DNA of 64,000 nucleotides from assembly GCF_002001015.1 (NCBI RefSeq), contig NZ_MUNO01000017.1, positions 43,501 through 107,500 on the forward strand. The letters run 5' to 3'. Shown piece after piece: positions 44,066 through 52,929 of the stretch. The notes under the pieces were generated by a model. It was not told the origin of the DNA. It did no database searches and was given only the letters and a program-made list of their open reading frames with translations. Source of the DNA: Polaromonas sp. A23. GTDB taxonomy: Bacteria; Pseudomonadota; Gammaproteobacteria; Burkholderiales; Burkholderiaceae_C. Position 1 is the stretch's first letter, and each line of letters starts with the position of its first letter. Position numbers and translations under genes: made by a program.

Positions 44066-44077
44066 GGTAGCGCTACC
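44066..44077. promoter_or_regulatory. LacI-type operator 2
   Basis: A second exact GGTAGCGCTACC, 22 bp from the first (about two helical turns), placing two repressor dimers on the same face of the DNA. Confidence 0.8.
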
Positions 44078-44145
44078 TTTTGCGTTTTGTCAGTGCGACT
44101 GTCCTCACATTCCCGCGCGCTTCAGCGCTTTTCAGGAGACATCTT

Positions 44146-45108
44146 GTGAAAAAAGTATTCCTTACCCTTGCCATCGGCCTGCTTGCCAGCGCTGGTATTC
44201 ATGCCCAAGCCTGGCCGTCGAAAACCACGGGCATCGTGGTTCCTTTTCCGCCCGGCGGCTCCACCGACACCGTGGCCCGCGCGATCGCCACCCAGTTGAG
44301 CAGCAAATTGGGCCAGTCCTTTGTGGTCGAGAACAAGGCCGGTGCCACCGGCACGATTGGCGCCACCCAGGTCAAGCGCGCCGCACCCGATGGCTACACC
44401 TTTCTGGTGACTTCACTGGGCCCGCTGGTGATTGCGCCGCACCTGATCCGCGGCGTGCAATACGACGCGCTGAAGGACTTCGACACCATCACGGTGGCGG
44501 TGCAGGCGCCCAATGTGCTGGTGGTGCCAGCCACATCCCCGTACAAGACGTTGGGCTCGGTTGTGGCCTATCAAAAGATCAACCCGGGCAAGATGAGTTT
44601 TGCGTCCTCGGGCAATGGCTCCAGCGACCATCTGACGGCCGAACTGTTCTGGCAGCAAACCGGCACCAGCGGCACCCATGTGCCCTACAAGGGCGGCGCA
44701 CCAGCCATCACTGACTTGCTGGGCGGCCAGGTTGATGCTTCCTTCCAGAACATCAACGCGGTGATCCCGCACATCAAGTCCGGCAAGCTGCGGGCGCTGG
44801 CTATCACCTCTGAAAAGCGCTCGACCCTGCTGCCGGATGTGCCGACGCTGGGTGAATCGGGGCTGAAAGGTCTGGTGGTCTATTCCTGGCAAGCCGTGGT
44901 CGCGCCCAAGGGCCTGCCCGCTGACGTGCGCAGCAAGGCCCATGCCGCCATCGTCGCCGCGTTGAACGACCCGCAGCTCAGGCAGCAGTTCACATCGGTC
45001 GGCTTCGAGATCGTGGCCAATACCCCGGCACAATTTGCCAGCTTCCAGCAGCAGGAATTTGCGCGCTGGAAAAAAGTGATCGAGACCGGAAAAATAAGCA
45101 TCGACTGA
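44146..45108 (+). CDS. Bug/TctC-family binding protein of sugar-acid operon
   Basis: A periplasmic receptor with a clean signal peptide (KKVFLTLAIGLLASAGIHAQA). Motifs PFPPGGSTDTVARAIA, ENKAGATGTIG and APDGYTFLV are typical. The GTG at 44146 is preceded by CAGGAGA and is preferred over upstream TTG 44080, which lies next to the operators. The glucarate dehydratase gene follows 25 bp downstream. No TctAB membrane subunits are nearby. Confidence 0.94.
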   Translation: MKKVFLTLAIGLLASAGIHAQAWPSKTTGIVVPFPPGGSTDTVARAIATQLSSKLGQSFVVENKAGATGTIGATQVKRAAPDGYTFLVTSLGPLVIAPHLIRGVQYDALKDFDTITVAVQAPNVLVVPATSPYKTLGSVVAYQKINPGKMSFASSGNGSSDHLTAELFWQQTGTSGTHVPYKGGAPAITDLLGGQVDASFQNINAVIPHIKSGKLRALAITSEKRSTLLPDVPTLGESGLKGLVVYSWQAVVAPKGLPADVRSKAHAAIVAALNDPQLRQQFTSVGFEIVANTPAQFASFQQQEFARWKKVIETGKISID

Positions 45109-45133
45109 TCTGAATTGAACTGAACTGAACGAC

Positions 45134-46468
45134 ATGCCCCAGACCTCCACCCCCCGCATCACCGACCTGCGCGTGATCCCCGTCGCCGGCCGCGACGGCA
45201 TGCTGCTGAACCTCAGCGGCGCACACGGCCCTTTCTTCACCCGCAACATCCTGATCCTGACCGACAGTGCCGGCCGCACCGGCGTTGGCGAAGTGCCCGG
45301 TGGCGAGAAAATCCGCCAAACCCTGGAGGATGCGCGTCCGCTGGTAGTGGGCCAGGCGATCGGCTCGCACCAGCAGGTACTGCAAAGTGTGCAGCGCCAG
45401 TTTGCCGACCGCGATGCCGGAGGCCGCGGCCTGCAGACCTTTGACCTGCGCACCACCATCCATGCCGTCACGGCCATCGAGTCGGCGTTGCTTGATCTGC
45501 TGGGCCAGCACCTGGAGGTGCCGGTGGCGGCGCTGCTCGGCGAAGGCCAGCAGCGCGAGGCGGTCGAGATGCTGGGCTATCTGTTTTTTGTCGGCGACAA
45601 GTCCAAAACAAGGCTGCCCTATGCTAGCGAGCCGGATGCGGCTGACGCCTGGTCGCGCGTGCGCCACGAGGAAGCTGTGACGCCGGAGGCCATCGTGCGC
45701 CAGGCCGAAGCGGCGCATGAACGTTACGGCTTCAACGACTTCAAGCTCAAGGGAGGCGTGCTGCGCGGCGAGGAGGAGGTAGCGGCGATTCGCGCCTTGC
45801 ATGAGCGCTTCCCGAAAGCGCGCGTCACGCTGGACCCGAACGGCGGCTGGCTGCTGAAGGATGCGATCCGCCTCATGCGCGACATGCGCGGTGTGGTTGC
45901 CTATGCCGAAGACCCCTGCGGTGCGGAAGAAGGCTTTTCCGGTCGCGAAGTCATGGCCGAGTTTCGGCGCGCCACCGGCCTGCCGACCGCGACCAACATG
46001 ATTGCCACCGATTGGCGGCAACTGAGCCATGCGCTGTCGCTGCAGTCGGTGGACATCCCGCTGGCCGACCCGCATTTCTGGACCATGGCCGGCTCGGTGC
46101 GCGTTGCGCAAACATGTCGCGACTGGGGGCTGACCTGGGGTTCGCATTCGAACAACCATTTCGATGTGTCGCTGGCGATGTTCACCCAAGTCGGTGCCGC
46201 CGCGCCCGGCCGCGTCACCGCCATCGACACGCACTGGATCTGGCAGGACGGCCAACGCCTGACAAAAGAGCCTTTAAAAATCGAAGGCGGCCTGGTGCAG
46301 GTGCCAAAGAAGCCGGGTCTCGGTGTCGAACTCGACATGGCTGAAGTCGAAAAAGCGCACCAGCTCTACAAGCAGCACGGCCTCGGCGCGCGTGATGACG
46401 CGGTGGCGATGCAGGCCCTGATCCCTGGGTGGAAGTTTGATCCGAAACGGCCAGCGTTTGATCGCTGA
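45134..46468 (+). CDS. gudD: Glucarate dehydratase (enolase superfamily)
   Basis: A 444-residue enolase-superfamily enzyme converting D-glucarate to 5-keto-4-deoxyglucarate. The KxK base motif is in NDFKLKGG, the first metal aspartate in TLDPNGGW, the second ligand in YAEDPCG, and the catalytic histidine in [12 protein letters not shown]. The length and order match GudD. It forms an operon with the upstream Bug protein under the LacI-type operators. Related galactarate or idarate activity cannot be excluded. Confidence 0.92.
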   Translation: MPQTSTPRITDLRVIPVAGRDGMLLNLSGAHGPFFTRNILILTDSAGRTGVGEVPGGEKIRQTLEDARPLVVGQAIGSHQQVLQSVQRQFADRDAGGRGLQTFDLRTTIHAVTAIESALLDLLGQHLEVPVAALLGEGQQREAVEMLGYLFFVGDKSKTRLPYASEPDAADAWSRVRHEEAVTPEAIVRQAEAAHERYGFNDFKLKGGVLRGEEEVAAIRALHERFPKARVTLDPNGGWLLKDAIRLMRDMRGVVAYAEDPCGAEEGFSGREVMAEFRRATGLPTATNMIATDWRQLSHALSLQSVDIPLADPHFWTMAGSVRVAQTCRDWGLTWGSHSNNHFDVSLAMFTQVGAAAPGRVTAIDTHWIWQDGQRLTKEPLKIEGGLVQVPKKPGLGVELDMAEVEKAHQLYKQHGLGARDDAVAMQALIPGWKFDPKRPAFDR

Positions 46469-46491
46469 GCGTGTTGGTGCAGTTCGAAATC

Positions 46492-46540
46492 GCTATCGAT
46501 TTAATAGCTGATTGTGCCCGTGAATAAAGGGGGCGTGGCC
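46492..46540. repeat. Short interspersed palindrome, intergenic
   Basis: The core GCTATCGATTTAATAGC is followed by CTGATTGTGCCCGTGAATAA and AGGGGGC, the inverted form of the family's left segment. Confidence 0.6.
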
Positions 46541-46699
46541 GATTTTCCTTAAAGAAATAGCTTCGAACTGGGTGGAGGCCCGTGCGCAACTTGATGTGCC
46601 TGGACGGTGCGCTTGCTGCCGACGGCATTGTGGGGCAGCCGGTCGCTCGATAAAATTCCCGTCACGGTTGAATGATTTCGAACTGCCTGGAAATTTCCC

Positions 46700-47158
46700 A
46701 TGAACCATGAGTTGTCGCGTTTGGCGACTGACCTTGGATTGCCTGACCCGACGCATGAGCCGCTTCGGCTGGCTTTTGGACTGGCCTGTGTGAGTCGCGT
46801 TCGCCATTTGCTGGAAGACCCTGGTGCGATGCGTTGCCTCGCTGCGCTTGAGAGTTTCATCGCGGGCAGGCTGGATCGACGTGCATTCGATGATGCGGCC
46901 CGGGACATTGCGGCCATCGCCAACAGCCATCGCGGCTCTCCTTCCATCGACGGGTCGGCCCACGCCGCGGTTTCTGCCACCTATGCCGTGGCCAATGCGC
47001 TGGCCGGCCGCGCACTCGATGCTGCGGGTTATGCCGCCTATGCCACGGTCTATGCCTATGGCGGGTACGCGGTGACAGATCCGTCAGCGTTCGAAAGCGA
47101 GTACGCCTGGCAGGTGGAAAAGTTCAAGGAACTGGCCTGCCTTCCGGCTGACCATTGA
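46700..47158 (+). CDS. Uncharacterised helical protein (possible immunity-like), 152 aa
   Basis: An Ala-rich helical protein without catalytic motifs. The pattern around AAVSATYAVANALAGRALDA resembles small proteins annotated as putative immunity proteins (Imm5-like), but I cannot confirm this. No toxin partner is adjacent. The ribosome site (GGAA) is weak. Confidence 0.6.
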   Translation: MNHELSRLATDLGLPDPTHEPLRLAFGLACVSRVRHLLEDPGAMRCLAALESFIAGRLDRRAFDDAARDIAAIANSHRGSPSIDGSAHAAVSATYAVANALAGRALDAAGYAAYATVYAYGGYAVTDPSAFESEYAWQVEKFKELACLPADH

Positions 47159-47285
47159 CCCAAGGCATGCGCGGCGGCGCCTGCGCTCACGGCGGCTTCA
47201 CTTTGGCGGCACTCTGGCATATGCTCGTGCGGCTGCGCACCAGGCCTGGGTGCAAGGCCGCAATTCCAACTCCGGGAGCCCTACC

Positions 47286-47756
47286 TTGAACCTCGCTTTT
47301 CTTCGTGTGATTTCGCTGCTTTTTGCCGCGCTGGCGATGGGCATGCACCTGGCCCATGCGCTCGAGCTTTTTCCCAAGCTGAAATGGGGGCCTGAGCTTT
47401 ACCTGGCGGTGCAGTCCACGCTGTACCGGCTGTTTGGCATCATCGGGCCGATCCTGGAAGTGGGCGCGCTGGTTTTGGTTTCGTTGCTGGTGGTGAAGCT
47501 GGGAAGCGGACACCCGGCGCGCAAATTGACGCTGGGCAGTGCGGCGGCCATCGCCTTGTCACTGGCTGTCTGGGCTGCCGTGGTGCTTCCGGCCAATGGG
47601 CAATTGGCTAATTGGCAAGCCTCGGGCGTGACGCCGCCGGACTGGACGCGCTGGCGGGACCAGTGGCAGTTTGGTCAGGCTTTCATCTTCCTGCTGCATC
47701 TCGGCGGCTTTACTGTGCTGGCCAGCGCCATGCTCAAGCCTGACCGCGATGTCTGA
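47286..47756 (+). CDS. DUF1772-like membrane protein
   Basis: A four-segment membrane protein of 156 residues. LRVISLLFAALAMGMHLAHA, WGPELYLAVQSTLYRLFG and WTRWRDQWQFGQAFIFLLH show the layout of DUF1772/anthrone-oxygenase-like proteins. TTG 47286 is used because CGGGAG precedes it; a GTG at 47250 lacks a ribosome site. The stop overlaps the next gene by 8 bp. Confidence 0.75.
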   Translation: MNLAFLRVISLLFAALAMGMHLAHALELFPKLKWGPELYLAVQSTLYRLFGIIGPILEVGALVLVSLLVVKLGSGHPARKLTLGSAAAIALSLAVWAAVVLPANGQLANWQASGVTPPDWTRWRDQWQFGQAFIFLLHLGGFTVLASAMLKPDRDV

Positions 47757-48315
47757 GCAGCTAGTAACCCGGGCAGGCCATCGCATGACGCTGCGTCGAC
47801 TCGACCCTTCCGATGCGCCGGTTTACCGGGCGTTGATGCTGGAGGCTTACGCACTGCATCCGGACGCGTTCACGTCCGGTGTTGAAGAAAGGGCGGCCCT
47901 GCCCCTGTCCTGGTGGGAGAGGCGGCTCAATGCCGACCCGCAAGCCGCGGAGCTGGTTTTTGCTGCCTTTCATGAAGGGCAACTGGCGGGCGTGGCCGGC
48001 CTTTCCTTCGAACGGCGCGAGAAGGTGCGCCACAAGGCCACCCTCTTCGGCATGTATGTACCCATCAGGTTTCGCCAGCGCGGGCTTGGCCGGCAGCTGG
48101 TTGATGCGGTGTTGGCCGGTGCCAGGGAGCGGCCCGGTGTCAAGCTGGTCCAGTTAACGGTCACCCAGGGAAATGCTTCTGCGCAGGCACTGTACGAAAG
48201 CTGCGGTTTCACGGCCTTTGGGGTGGAGCCCTTCGCCGTTGCCGTGGGCGAAGGTTTTGTGTCCAAGGTCCACATGTGGTGCAACATGGGCATTCCCGAT
48301 CCCAGCCAACCCTAA
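47749..48315 (+). CDS. GNAT-family acetyltransferase
   Basis: A 188-residue GNAT protein. RLDPSDAPVYRALMLEAY opens the fold, the acetyl-CoA-binding motif RFRQRGLGRQLVDAVL (RxxGxG/A pattern) is intact, and QALYESCGFTAFG closes it. ATG 47749 overlaps the DUF1772-like gene by 8 bp. The acceptor is unknown. Confidence 0.9.
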   Translation: MSEQLVTRAGHRMTLRRLDPSDAPVYRALMLEAYALHPDAFTSGVEERAALPLSWWERRLNADPQAAELVFAAFHEGQLAGVAGLSFERREKVRHKATLFGMYVPIRFRQRGLGRQLVDAVLAGARERPGVKLVQLTVTQGNASAQALYESCGFTAFGVEPFAVAVGEGFVSKVHMWCNMGIPDPSQP

Positions 48316-48329
48316 ATAGAGAGTTCTTC

Positions 48330-48740
48330 ATGGCAAGCAACAACTGGTACTCTAATGCGGCCAAGACCGCGTCCCGCTATGCCGGACGCCCCTCGACCTT
48401 TTTGCTGGCGGTCCTGGTGATCCTGGGCTGGATCGTGACCGGACCGTTGTTCGGCTTCAGCGACACCTGGCAACTGGTCATCAATACTGGCACCACCATC
48501 GTCACCTTCCTGATGGTGTTCCTGATCCAGAACTCGCAAAACCGCGACACCGAGGCGATTCAGATTAAGCTCGATGAACTCATTCGCGCAACCCAGGGGG
48601 CGCACAATGCGCTGCTCGATCTGGAGGAGCTGAGCGAGGAAGAGCTTGACGCTTTCAGGAGCAGGTACGAGGCAATGGCTGGAGCGGCGCGCAAGGGTTT
48701 GCTGGACGGCCTGCAGGACACGGATACGCCCGAGGCCTGA
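48330..48740 (+). CDS. Low-affinity iron permease family protein
   Basis: A 136-residue protein of the Fet4-like low-affinity iron permease family. Two membrane segments (TFLLAVLVILGWIVTGPLF and INTGTTIVTFLMVFLIQNSQ) are followed by NRDTEAIQIKLDELIRA, typical of the family, and an acidic C-terminus. It begins 14 bp after the GNAT stop codon. Confidence 0.88.
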   Translation: MASNNWYSNAAKTASRYAGRPSTFLLAVLVILGWIVTGPLFGFSDTWQLVINTGTTIVTFLMVFLIQNSQNRDTEAIQIKLDELIRATQGAHNALLDLEELSEEELDAFRSRYEAMAGAARKGLLDGLQDTDTPEA

Positions 48741-48888
48741 AACGGTTCCCGCCCCGGTCCCCGCACGCGCCAGGCCAGGCGGGGCGCTGGCGGCACACCT
48801 TACACACTTAACAACCCTTACATCTTTGCCGACAAGACAGAGATGAAAGTGAGAGGCGCCTTCCTAAAATGAAATCAGCCGCCCTAAC

Positions 48889-50094
48889 ATGGCGACTGTC
48901 TTCGTGCTGTCCGCTGGCATGAGATGGCGCCCCATCACATTGCACCCAAACACCCGTTCATCTTTGCCCACCAATTCAGGAACGATTGCGTCGTTCGAGG
49001 GTGGGCGCGGGCTTGCCGCGTTGTTTGTAGCCCTGTTCCATTTTGGGCATGACGCCAATGCTCTTTCAGTCATCCGCAACGGCTACCTGTTTGTGGACCT
49101 GTTTTTCGTCATCAGCGGATTCGTGATCTGCTCCGCCTACTCGACGCGGCTGGAGACGGCGGGCGACTTGCGGTCTTTTCTGATTCGCCGCTTTGGCCGG
49201 CTGTTTCCCTTGCTTGTGTTTTCGACGGTGCTGTATGTGCTGGCGAAAAACCTGCTTGTCTGGGCCAAGCAGGAGGCCGTTTCGCGCGGCCTGGGCGGCC
49301 ATCTCGAACGGACGGACTTCGCCGGCTACCTGGTCCCTGAGCTCGGCGAGATCGTGTCAACCCTCACGCTTACCCATGGCATGGGAATTTTCGACCGGCT
49401 GATCCTGAACCCTGTGAGCTGGAGCATCAGCACAGAGTTTTATGCCTACGTGCTGTTTGCCGCGGTATGCCTCGCGTTTCGCGGTGGCATTCGCCTTGCC
49501 GTGTACGTATTGCTGAGCGTTGCCGGTCTGGCTGCAACCATCTGGGCTGCGCTGCACGTGCATGACTGCCTGCAGGCCGGCAAGTGTTTTGACATCACTT
49601 ATGACTTCGGGTTTGCACGTTGTGTGGGCTCGTTTTTCCTCGGTGCCCTCACGTACCACTTCAGCCGGCAGGTGCGGCTGAATGCCAACGCACTGCAATT
49701 TGCCGGGCTGGTCGGGCTGGTGGCTCTCTTTTTTGTGGCAGAAGCCTGGCCGATGCTGGTGTTTGCCAGCCCCCTGCTTTTTGCCTTGCTGGTTTTTTCG
49801 GTCAGCCAGGACACCGGGTTCGCGGCCACTGTGTTGAAGAGCAAACCCTTTCAAATCCTGGGGCAGCGCTCCTACTCGGTGTACATGATGCATCCGATCC
49901 TGATGATTTTTGTCGAACCGTTCGCCAGGCGCGTGCACGGGACGGTCCTGATCGCCGTGGTCGCCCTGGCCTACGTCGCCATTCTTCTGCTGGTTTCCGG
50001 GTGGACCTACAAATTCATTGAAGATCCGCTGCGCAAATGGTTTAACCGCATCGCCGGAAACAGGCGCCAGCCTCAGGTGGCCATGCAGTCCTGA
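48889..50094 (+). CDS. Acyltransferase family 3 membrane protein
   Basis: An OafA/NodX-type O-acyltransferase of about 400 residues with around ten membrane segments. GGRGLAALFVALFHFGHD carries the catalytic-type histidine, DLFFVISGFVI and RRFGRLFPL are hallmarks. It probably acetylates a surface polysaccharide or lipid. The start is uncertain; ATG 48889 has no clear ribosome site, and ATG 48919 is an alternative. Confidence 0.9.
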   Translation: MATVFVLSAGMRWRPITLHPNTRSSLPTNSGTIASFEGGRGLAALFVALFHFGHDANALSVIRNGYLFVDLFFVISGFVICSAYSTRLETAGDLRSFLIRRFGRLFPLLVFSTVLYVLAKNLLVWAKQEAVSRGLGGHLERTDFAGYLVPELGEIVSTLTLTHGMGIFDRLILNPVSWSISTEFYAYVLFAAVCLAFRGGIRLAVYVLLSVAGLAATIWAALHVHDCLQAGKCFDITYDFGFARCVGSFFLGALTYHFSRQVRLNANALQFAGLVGLVALFFVAEAWPMLVFASPLLFALLVFSVSQDTGFAATVLKSKPFQILGQRSYSVYMMHPILMIFVEPFARRVHGTVLIAVVALAYVAILLLVSGWTYKFIEDPLRKWFNRIAGNRRQPQVAMQS

Positions 50095-50126
50095 GTACTG
50101 CTACAGCGTTGCGCAGGTATAGGACT

Positions 50127-50190
50127 TTGAGTATTTTTGGCCTTCAGCCCAGTGGATACGGGCGCAAGCAGCTATTAACTTCATAGCGCC
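50127..50190. repeat. Short interspersed palindrome, intergenic
   Basis: GAGTATTTTTGGCCTTCAGC, a variable part with GGGCGCAAGCA, then the core GCTATTAACTTCATAGC (50171-50187). It shares its layout with 42861-42918 and its right half with the dsbD copy. Confidence 0.65.
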
Positions 50191-50291
50191 TTGGTGGCGC
50201 GATCGCCACGTCTCGCGCGTGCCCCGGTTGAAATGCCTGGGTGTTCCCGCTGGACTTCGCCAGAATATCGCAAGGCCATAAGGGGAACGCG

Positions 50292-51236
50292 ATGCAACTG
50301 GGGAAGCTTGAAAAACTGGTGTTGATGATGGCGCTGCTGGGCGCGCTGTCCGGCTTCTGTTCCGCAGCGAATGCGGCAGGCCCGGCTGCGGCTTCTTCCG
50401 GGCAGCAAAGCCTGGTTCACGACGGGGTGGAGCGCAGCTATGTGGTGCGCACCCCGCGTGACATGGCGCCAGGCGGCGCGTGGCTGCCACTTGTGCTGGT
50501 ATTGCATGGCGGCGGCGGCAACGCCGTTAATGCCGAGGACATGACGGGCTTTACCGCGAAAGCCGCAAAAGAAGGTTTCATCGTTGTTTACCCGGAAGGC
50601 AGCAGCCGCTTCAGGGGCAAGCTGCTGACATGGAACGCAGGCCATTGCTGTGGCTACGCGATGCAGCGCCGTGTCAATGACGTGGCTTTCATCAACGCCT
50701 TGCTGGACAGGCTGATCCAGGATTACCCGGTCGATCCCAAACGCATTTACGCAACAGGCATGTCCAACGGCGGCATGATGTCGCACAGACTGGGGATCGA
50801 GCTCTCCAGCAGGTTCGCAGCCATTGCGCCCGTGGTTGCGGCGCTGTTCGGCGATGAAAAGGCGCCGGCGCATCCGGTGCCGGCCCTCATGCTCAACGGC
50901 ATGCTCGACAAGTCTGTGCCCCACCAGGGCGGCGCACCTGGCGGGCGCTTCCCCGACGCCTGGGATGGCACCGCTGCAAAACCTGCGCAGGCGCAAGCGG
51001 CTTTCTGGGCCCAGGCCAACGGCTGCGGCGCCGCGCCCGACACACTGGATCGCGCGGCCTTTGTGTTGTCGCAATACCGTTGCCCCGCCGGCCGCGACGT
51101 GCAGCTCTACCTGATCAAGGACAACGGCCATTCCTGGCCGGGCGGGCGGCCGGGTAGCCGCAGGGCCGATACACCGAGTTCTTCACTTAACGGCACAGAC
51201 GTCATCTGGGAGTTTTTCCGGGCGCATGCGAAATAG
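50292..51236 (+). CDS. Secreted esterase of the PHB depolymerase/feruloyl esterase-like family
   Basis: A 314-residue exported alpha/beta hydrolase. The signal peptide ends SAANAAG, the oxyanion region reads LVLVLHGGGGNAV, the nucleophile elbow is ATGMSNGGMM, and the late histidine lies in DNGHSWPGG. ATG 50292 is preceded by AAGGGGA; an earlier in-frame GTG at 50241 is less likely. The substrate may be an aromatic or polyhydroxyalkanoate ester. Confidence 0.9.
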   Translation: MQLGKLEKLVLMMALLGALSGFCSAANAAGPAAASSGQQSLVHDGVERSYVVRTPRDMAPGGAWLPLVLVLHGGGGNAVNAEDMTGFTAKAAKEGFIVVYPEGSSRFRGKLLTWNAGHCCGYAMQRRVNDVAFINALLDRLIQDYPVDPKRIYATGMSNGGMMSHRLGIELSSRFAAIAPVVAALFGDEKAPAHPVPALMLNGMLDKSVPHQGGAPGGRFPDAWDGTAAKPAQAQAAFWAQANGCGAAPDTLDRAAFVLSQYRCPAGRDVQLYLIKDNGHSWPGGRPGSRRADTPSSSLNGTDVIWEFFRAHAK

Positions 51237-51249
51237 ACAGTGGAGCGCG

Positions 51250-51278
51250 TTGCAAAAAGTTAGCGTATTTGATAACAT
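51250..51278 (+). promoter_or_regulatory. Putative promoter of the toxin-antitoxin pair
   Basis: TTGCAA (51250-51255) and TAACAT (51273-51278) with a 17-bp spacer. GTTA and TAAC (51259-51262, 51273-51276) form a short inverted repeat that might be an antitoxin site. The toxin ATG lies 7 bp after the -10, so the leader is very short. Confidence 0.45.
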
Positions 51279-51284
51279 CTGCTC

Positions 51285-51611
51285 ATGGCGTTTGAAATTG
51301 AGTACTTCCACCAGCGTGTACTCACAGAAATCGAATCGTGGTCAGTGGATGTGCTTGCTGACTACGTGCGTTTGCTTGAACTCCTGGTCGAGCACGGCCC
51401 CAGCCTTCGGTTGCCGCACTCGCGCGCCTTTGGCGATGGGCTGTTTGAGCTGCGGCCTCGTGGGAGGTCAGGCATAGGTCGCACGTTTTACTGTTTCTTG
51501 CTGGGCAAGCGTGTGGTGGTGTTGCACGCGTTTATCAAGAAGACCCAGCAAACACCTGACCGCGAGTTGAAGCTGGCGCGCAAGCGCCTCAAGGAGTTGA
51601 AAGATGACTGA
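51285..51611 (+). CDS. higB: RelE/HigB-type toxin
   Basis: A 108-residue RelE-superfamily protein. DGLFELRPRG, RTFYCFLLGKRVVVLHAFIKKTQQTP and the closing ELKLARKRLKEL match the HigB/PHA-type host-inhibition toxins that cleave mRNA on the ribosome. The toxin gene precedes the antitoxin gene and overlaps it by 8 bp, the usual HigBA order. Confidence 0.9.
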   Translation: MAFEIEYFHQRVLTEIESWSVDVLADYVRLLELLVEHGPSLRLPHSRAFGDGLFELRPRGRSGIGRTFYCFLLGKRVVVLHAFIKKTQQTPDRELKLARKRLKELKDD

Positions 51612-51921
51612 TTTGACCTATAAACCCGTCCACCATGACCACAAGGCATTTCTCGACAAGGCGCGTACGCGCAAGGGATTTACAGAGGCCTATGACGCGT
51701 TGGCGCTGGAATATCAAGTCGCGAGCCAAATGCTCAAGGCGCGTGCTCGTGCCGGCCTCACCCAGGACGTTGTCGCGGAGCGCATGGGCACCACCAAAAG
51801 TGCCGTTTCCCGGCTTGAATCGGCAGGAAAGCATGCACCGTCATTGGCAACGCTCAAGCGTTATGCCAGCGCGGTCGGGTGTGAGATTCAAGTGAAGTTC
51901 GTGCCGCATAAAGTAGCGTGA
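51604..51921 (+). CDS. higA: HigA-type antitoxin (XRE helix-turn-helix)
   Basis: A 105-residue protein whose C-terminal half is an XRE-type helix-turn-helix (GLTQDVVAERMGTTKSAVSR, residues about 51-70). It is expected to neutralise the upstream toxin and repress the shared promoter. The gene overlaps the toxin gene by 8 bp, with AAGGAG upstream. Confidence 0.9.
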   Translation: MTDLTYKPVHHDHKAFLDKARTRKGFTEAYDALALEYQVASQMLKARARAGLTQDVVAERMGTTKSAVSRLESAGKHAPSLATLKRYASAVGCEIQVKFVPHKVA

Positions 51922-52027
51922 TTAAGCATTGCGAAGTTTTCGTTGTGTATCGCTCCACCGTTCGGGTTGAGCTTTTCGAAGCCAACCACGGCTTTCCACG
52001 GTACTGATGGCGTTCGAGTGAAAGTGC

Positions 52028-52050
52028 TAGCTATTGCACTGCTATCAACG
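52028..52050. repeat. Short interspersed palindrome, intergenic
   Basis: TAGCTATTGCACTGCTATCA is a degenerate copy of the family core. Confidence 0.45.
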
Positions 52051-52075
52051 CGATTTGAAGAAATGAATGTGGGAG

Positions 52076-52867
52076 CTAGCGGCGGATGACGGCGGAAAGA
52101 AGTTCAAGCGAGCTATGAACACCATTGTTCTTGGCAAGCTGCCTCTTCGCAACATCCAAAAAGATTAACCACCTCTCAATTGCTTCTTTGTCGTAGTGAT
52201 GCGGATCGATTTCTAGGCCTATCAAGCTCTTAAAGTCAGCCCTGGCTTTAGTTTCTCCACGCAGGATTCTCTTGTTATGAGTGAACCAGTGCCACGCTAG
52301 CAAATCGGCGCATTGAACCGGTGTTGCTTCAGTTTTTCCAATTGACGAATAAGTGTGAAAACGAAAGTCATTCCGCGGAACCGTTTCTGACATGACCTTT
52401 TCAATTGACTTCGCGGCCTGCGCCCAATCTTCGGCTCCAGACTCAAAAAAATAGCTAGCGTCACCAGCAAACCGAGTTTCGTTAGCCCAGTTCCTAACTC
52501 CGTAAAACGCTTGACCGCACAAAAAGGAATATGGGCTGTTCCATATTCCGTTTTTGGGGATGAATGGATATGCCGACTTATCCAGCGAGATCGCGATGCC
52601 TCTGGATGCGTACCGTTTGATCAGTTCTATGGCCTCTGTGGCCGCATCAATGCACTGCTGACGGGTCAAGTGCTTGTAGATGCCAACACCGTGAGCGCAC
52701 TCCGACATGTGGAAGTACGGCAACTCATACCGATTGAGCATTTCTCTCCACATGCTATCCAAAGCAGCAGCATTTTCTTTCGTAAAGATGTAGCCTGCGA
52801 CGCACAGAAATGGCGATTCGTCACCAGTTCCGCTTTCATCAAAGTACGCTTCAACCATTGCCACCAT
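52076..52867 (-). CDS. DUF3800-domain protein
   Basis: A 263-residue protein with the DUF3800 hallmarks: the N-terminal EAYFDESGTGD and the late ADLLAWHWF with conserved acidic residues, consistent with a predicted RNase H-like nuclease fold. The function is unknown and the genes are often found in mobile or defence-rich regions. The GC content looks visibly lower than in the neighbours, a sign of recent acquisition. ATG 52867 has an AAGGGG site at short spacing; ATG 52858 is possible. Confidence 0.88.
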   Translation of the reverse strand: MVAMVEAYFDESGTGDESPFLCVAGYIFTKENAAALDSMWREMLNRYELPYFHMSECAHGVGIYKHLTRQQCIDAATEAIELIKRYASRGIAISLDKSAYPFIPKNGIWNSPYSFLCGQAFYGVRNWANETRFAGDASYFFESGAEDWAQAAKSIEKVMSETVPRNDFRFHTYSSIGKTEATPVQCADLLAWHWFTHNKRILRGETKARADFKSLIGLEIDPHHYDKEAIERWLIFLDVAKRQLAKNNGVHSSLELLSAVIRR

Positions 52868-52929
52868 ATCCCCTTTCAGAGGCCGCTTGCATCCGGTCCT
52901 GTTGGATAAGACGCTAACAACCCAAGCAC

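Noticed and set aside
44990..46255. Minus-strand frame of 421 codons
   Set aside because: It is antisense to glucarate dehydratase and composed of Arg/Gly/His-rich sequence.
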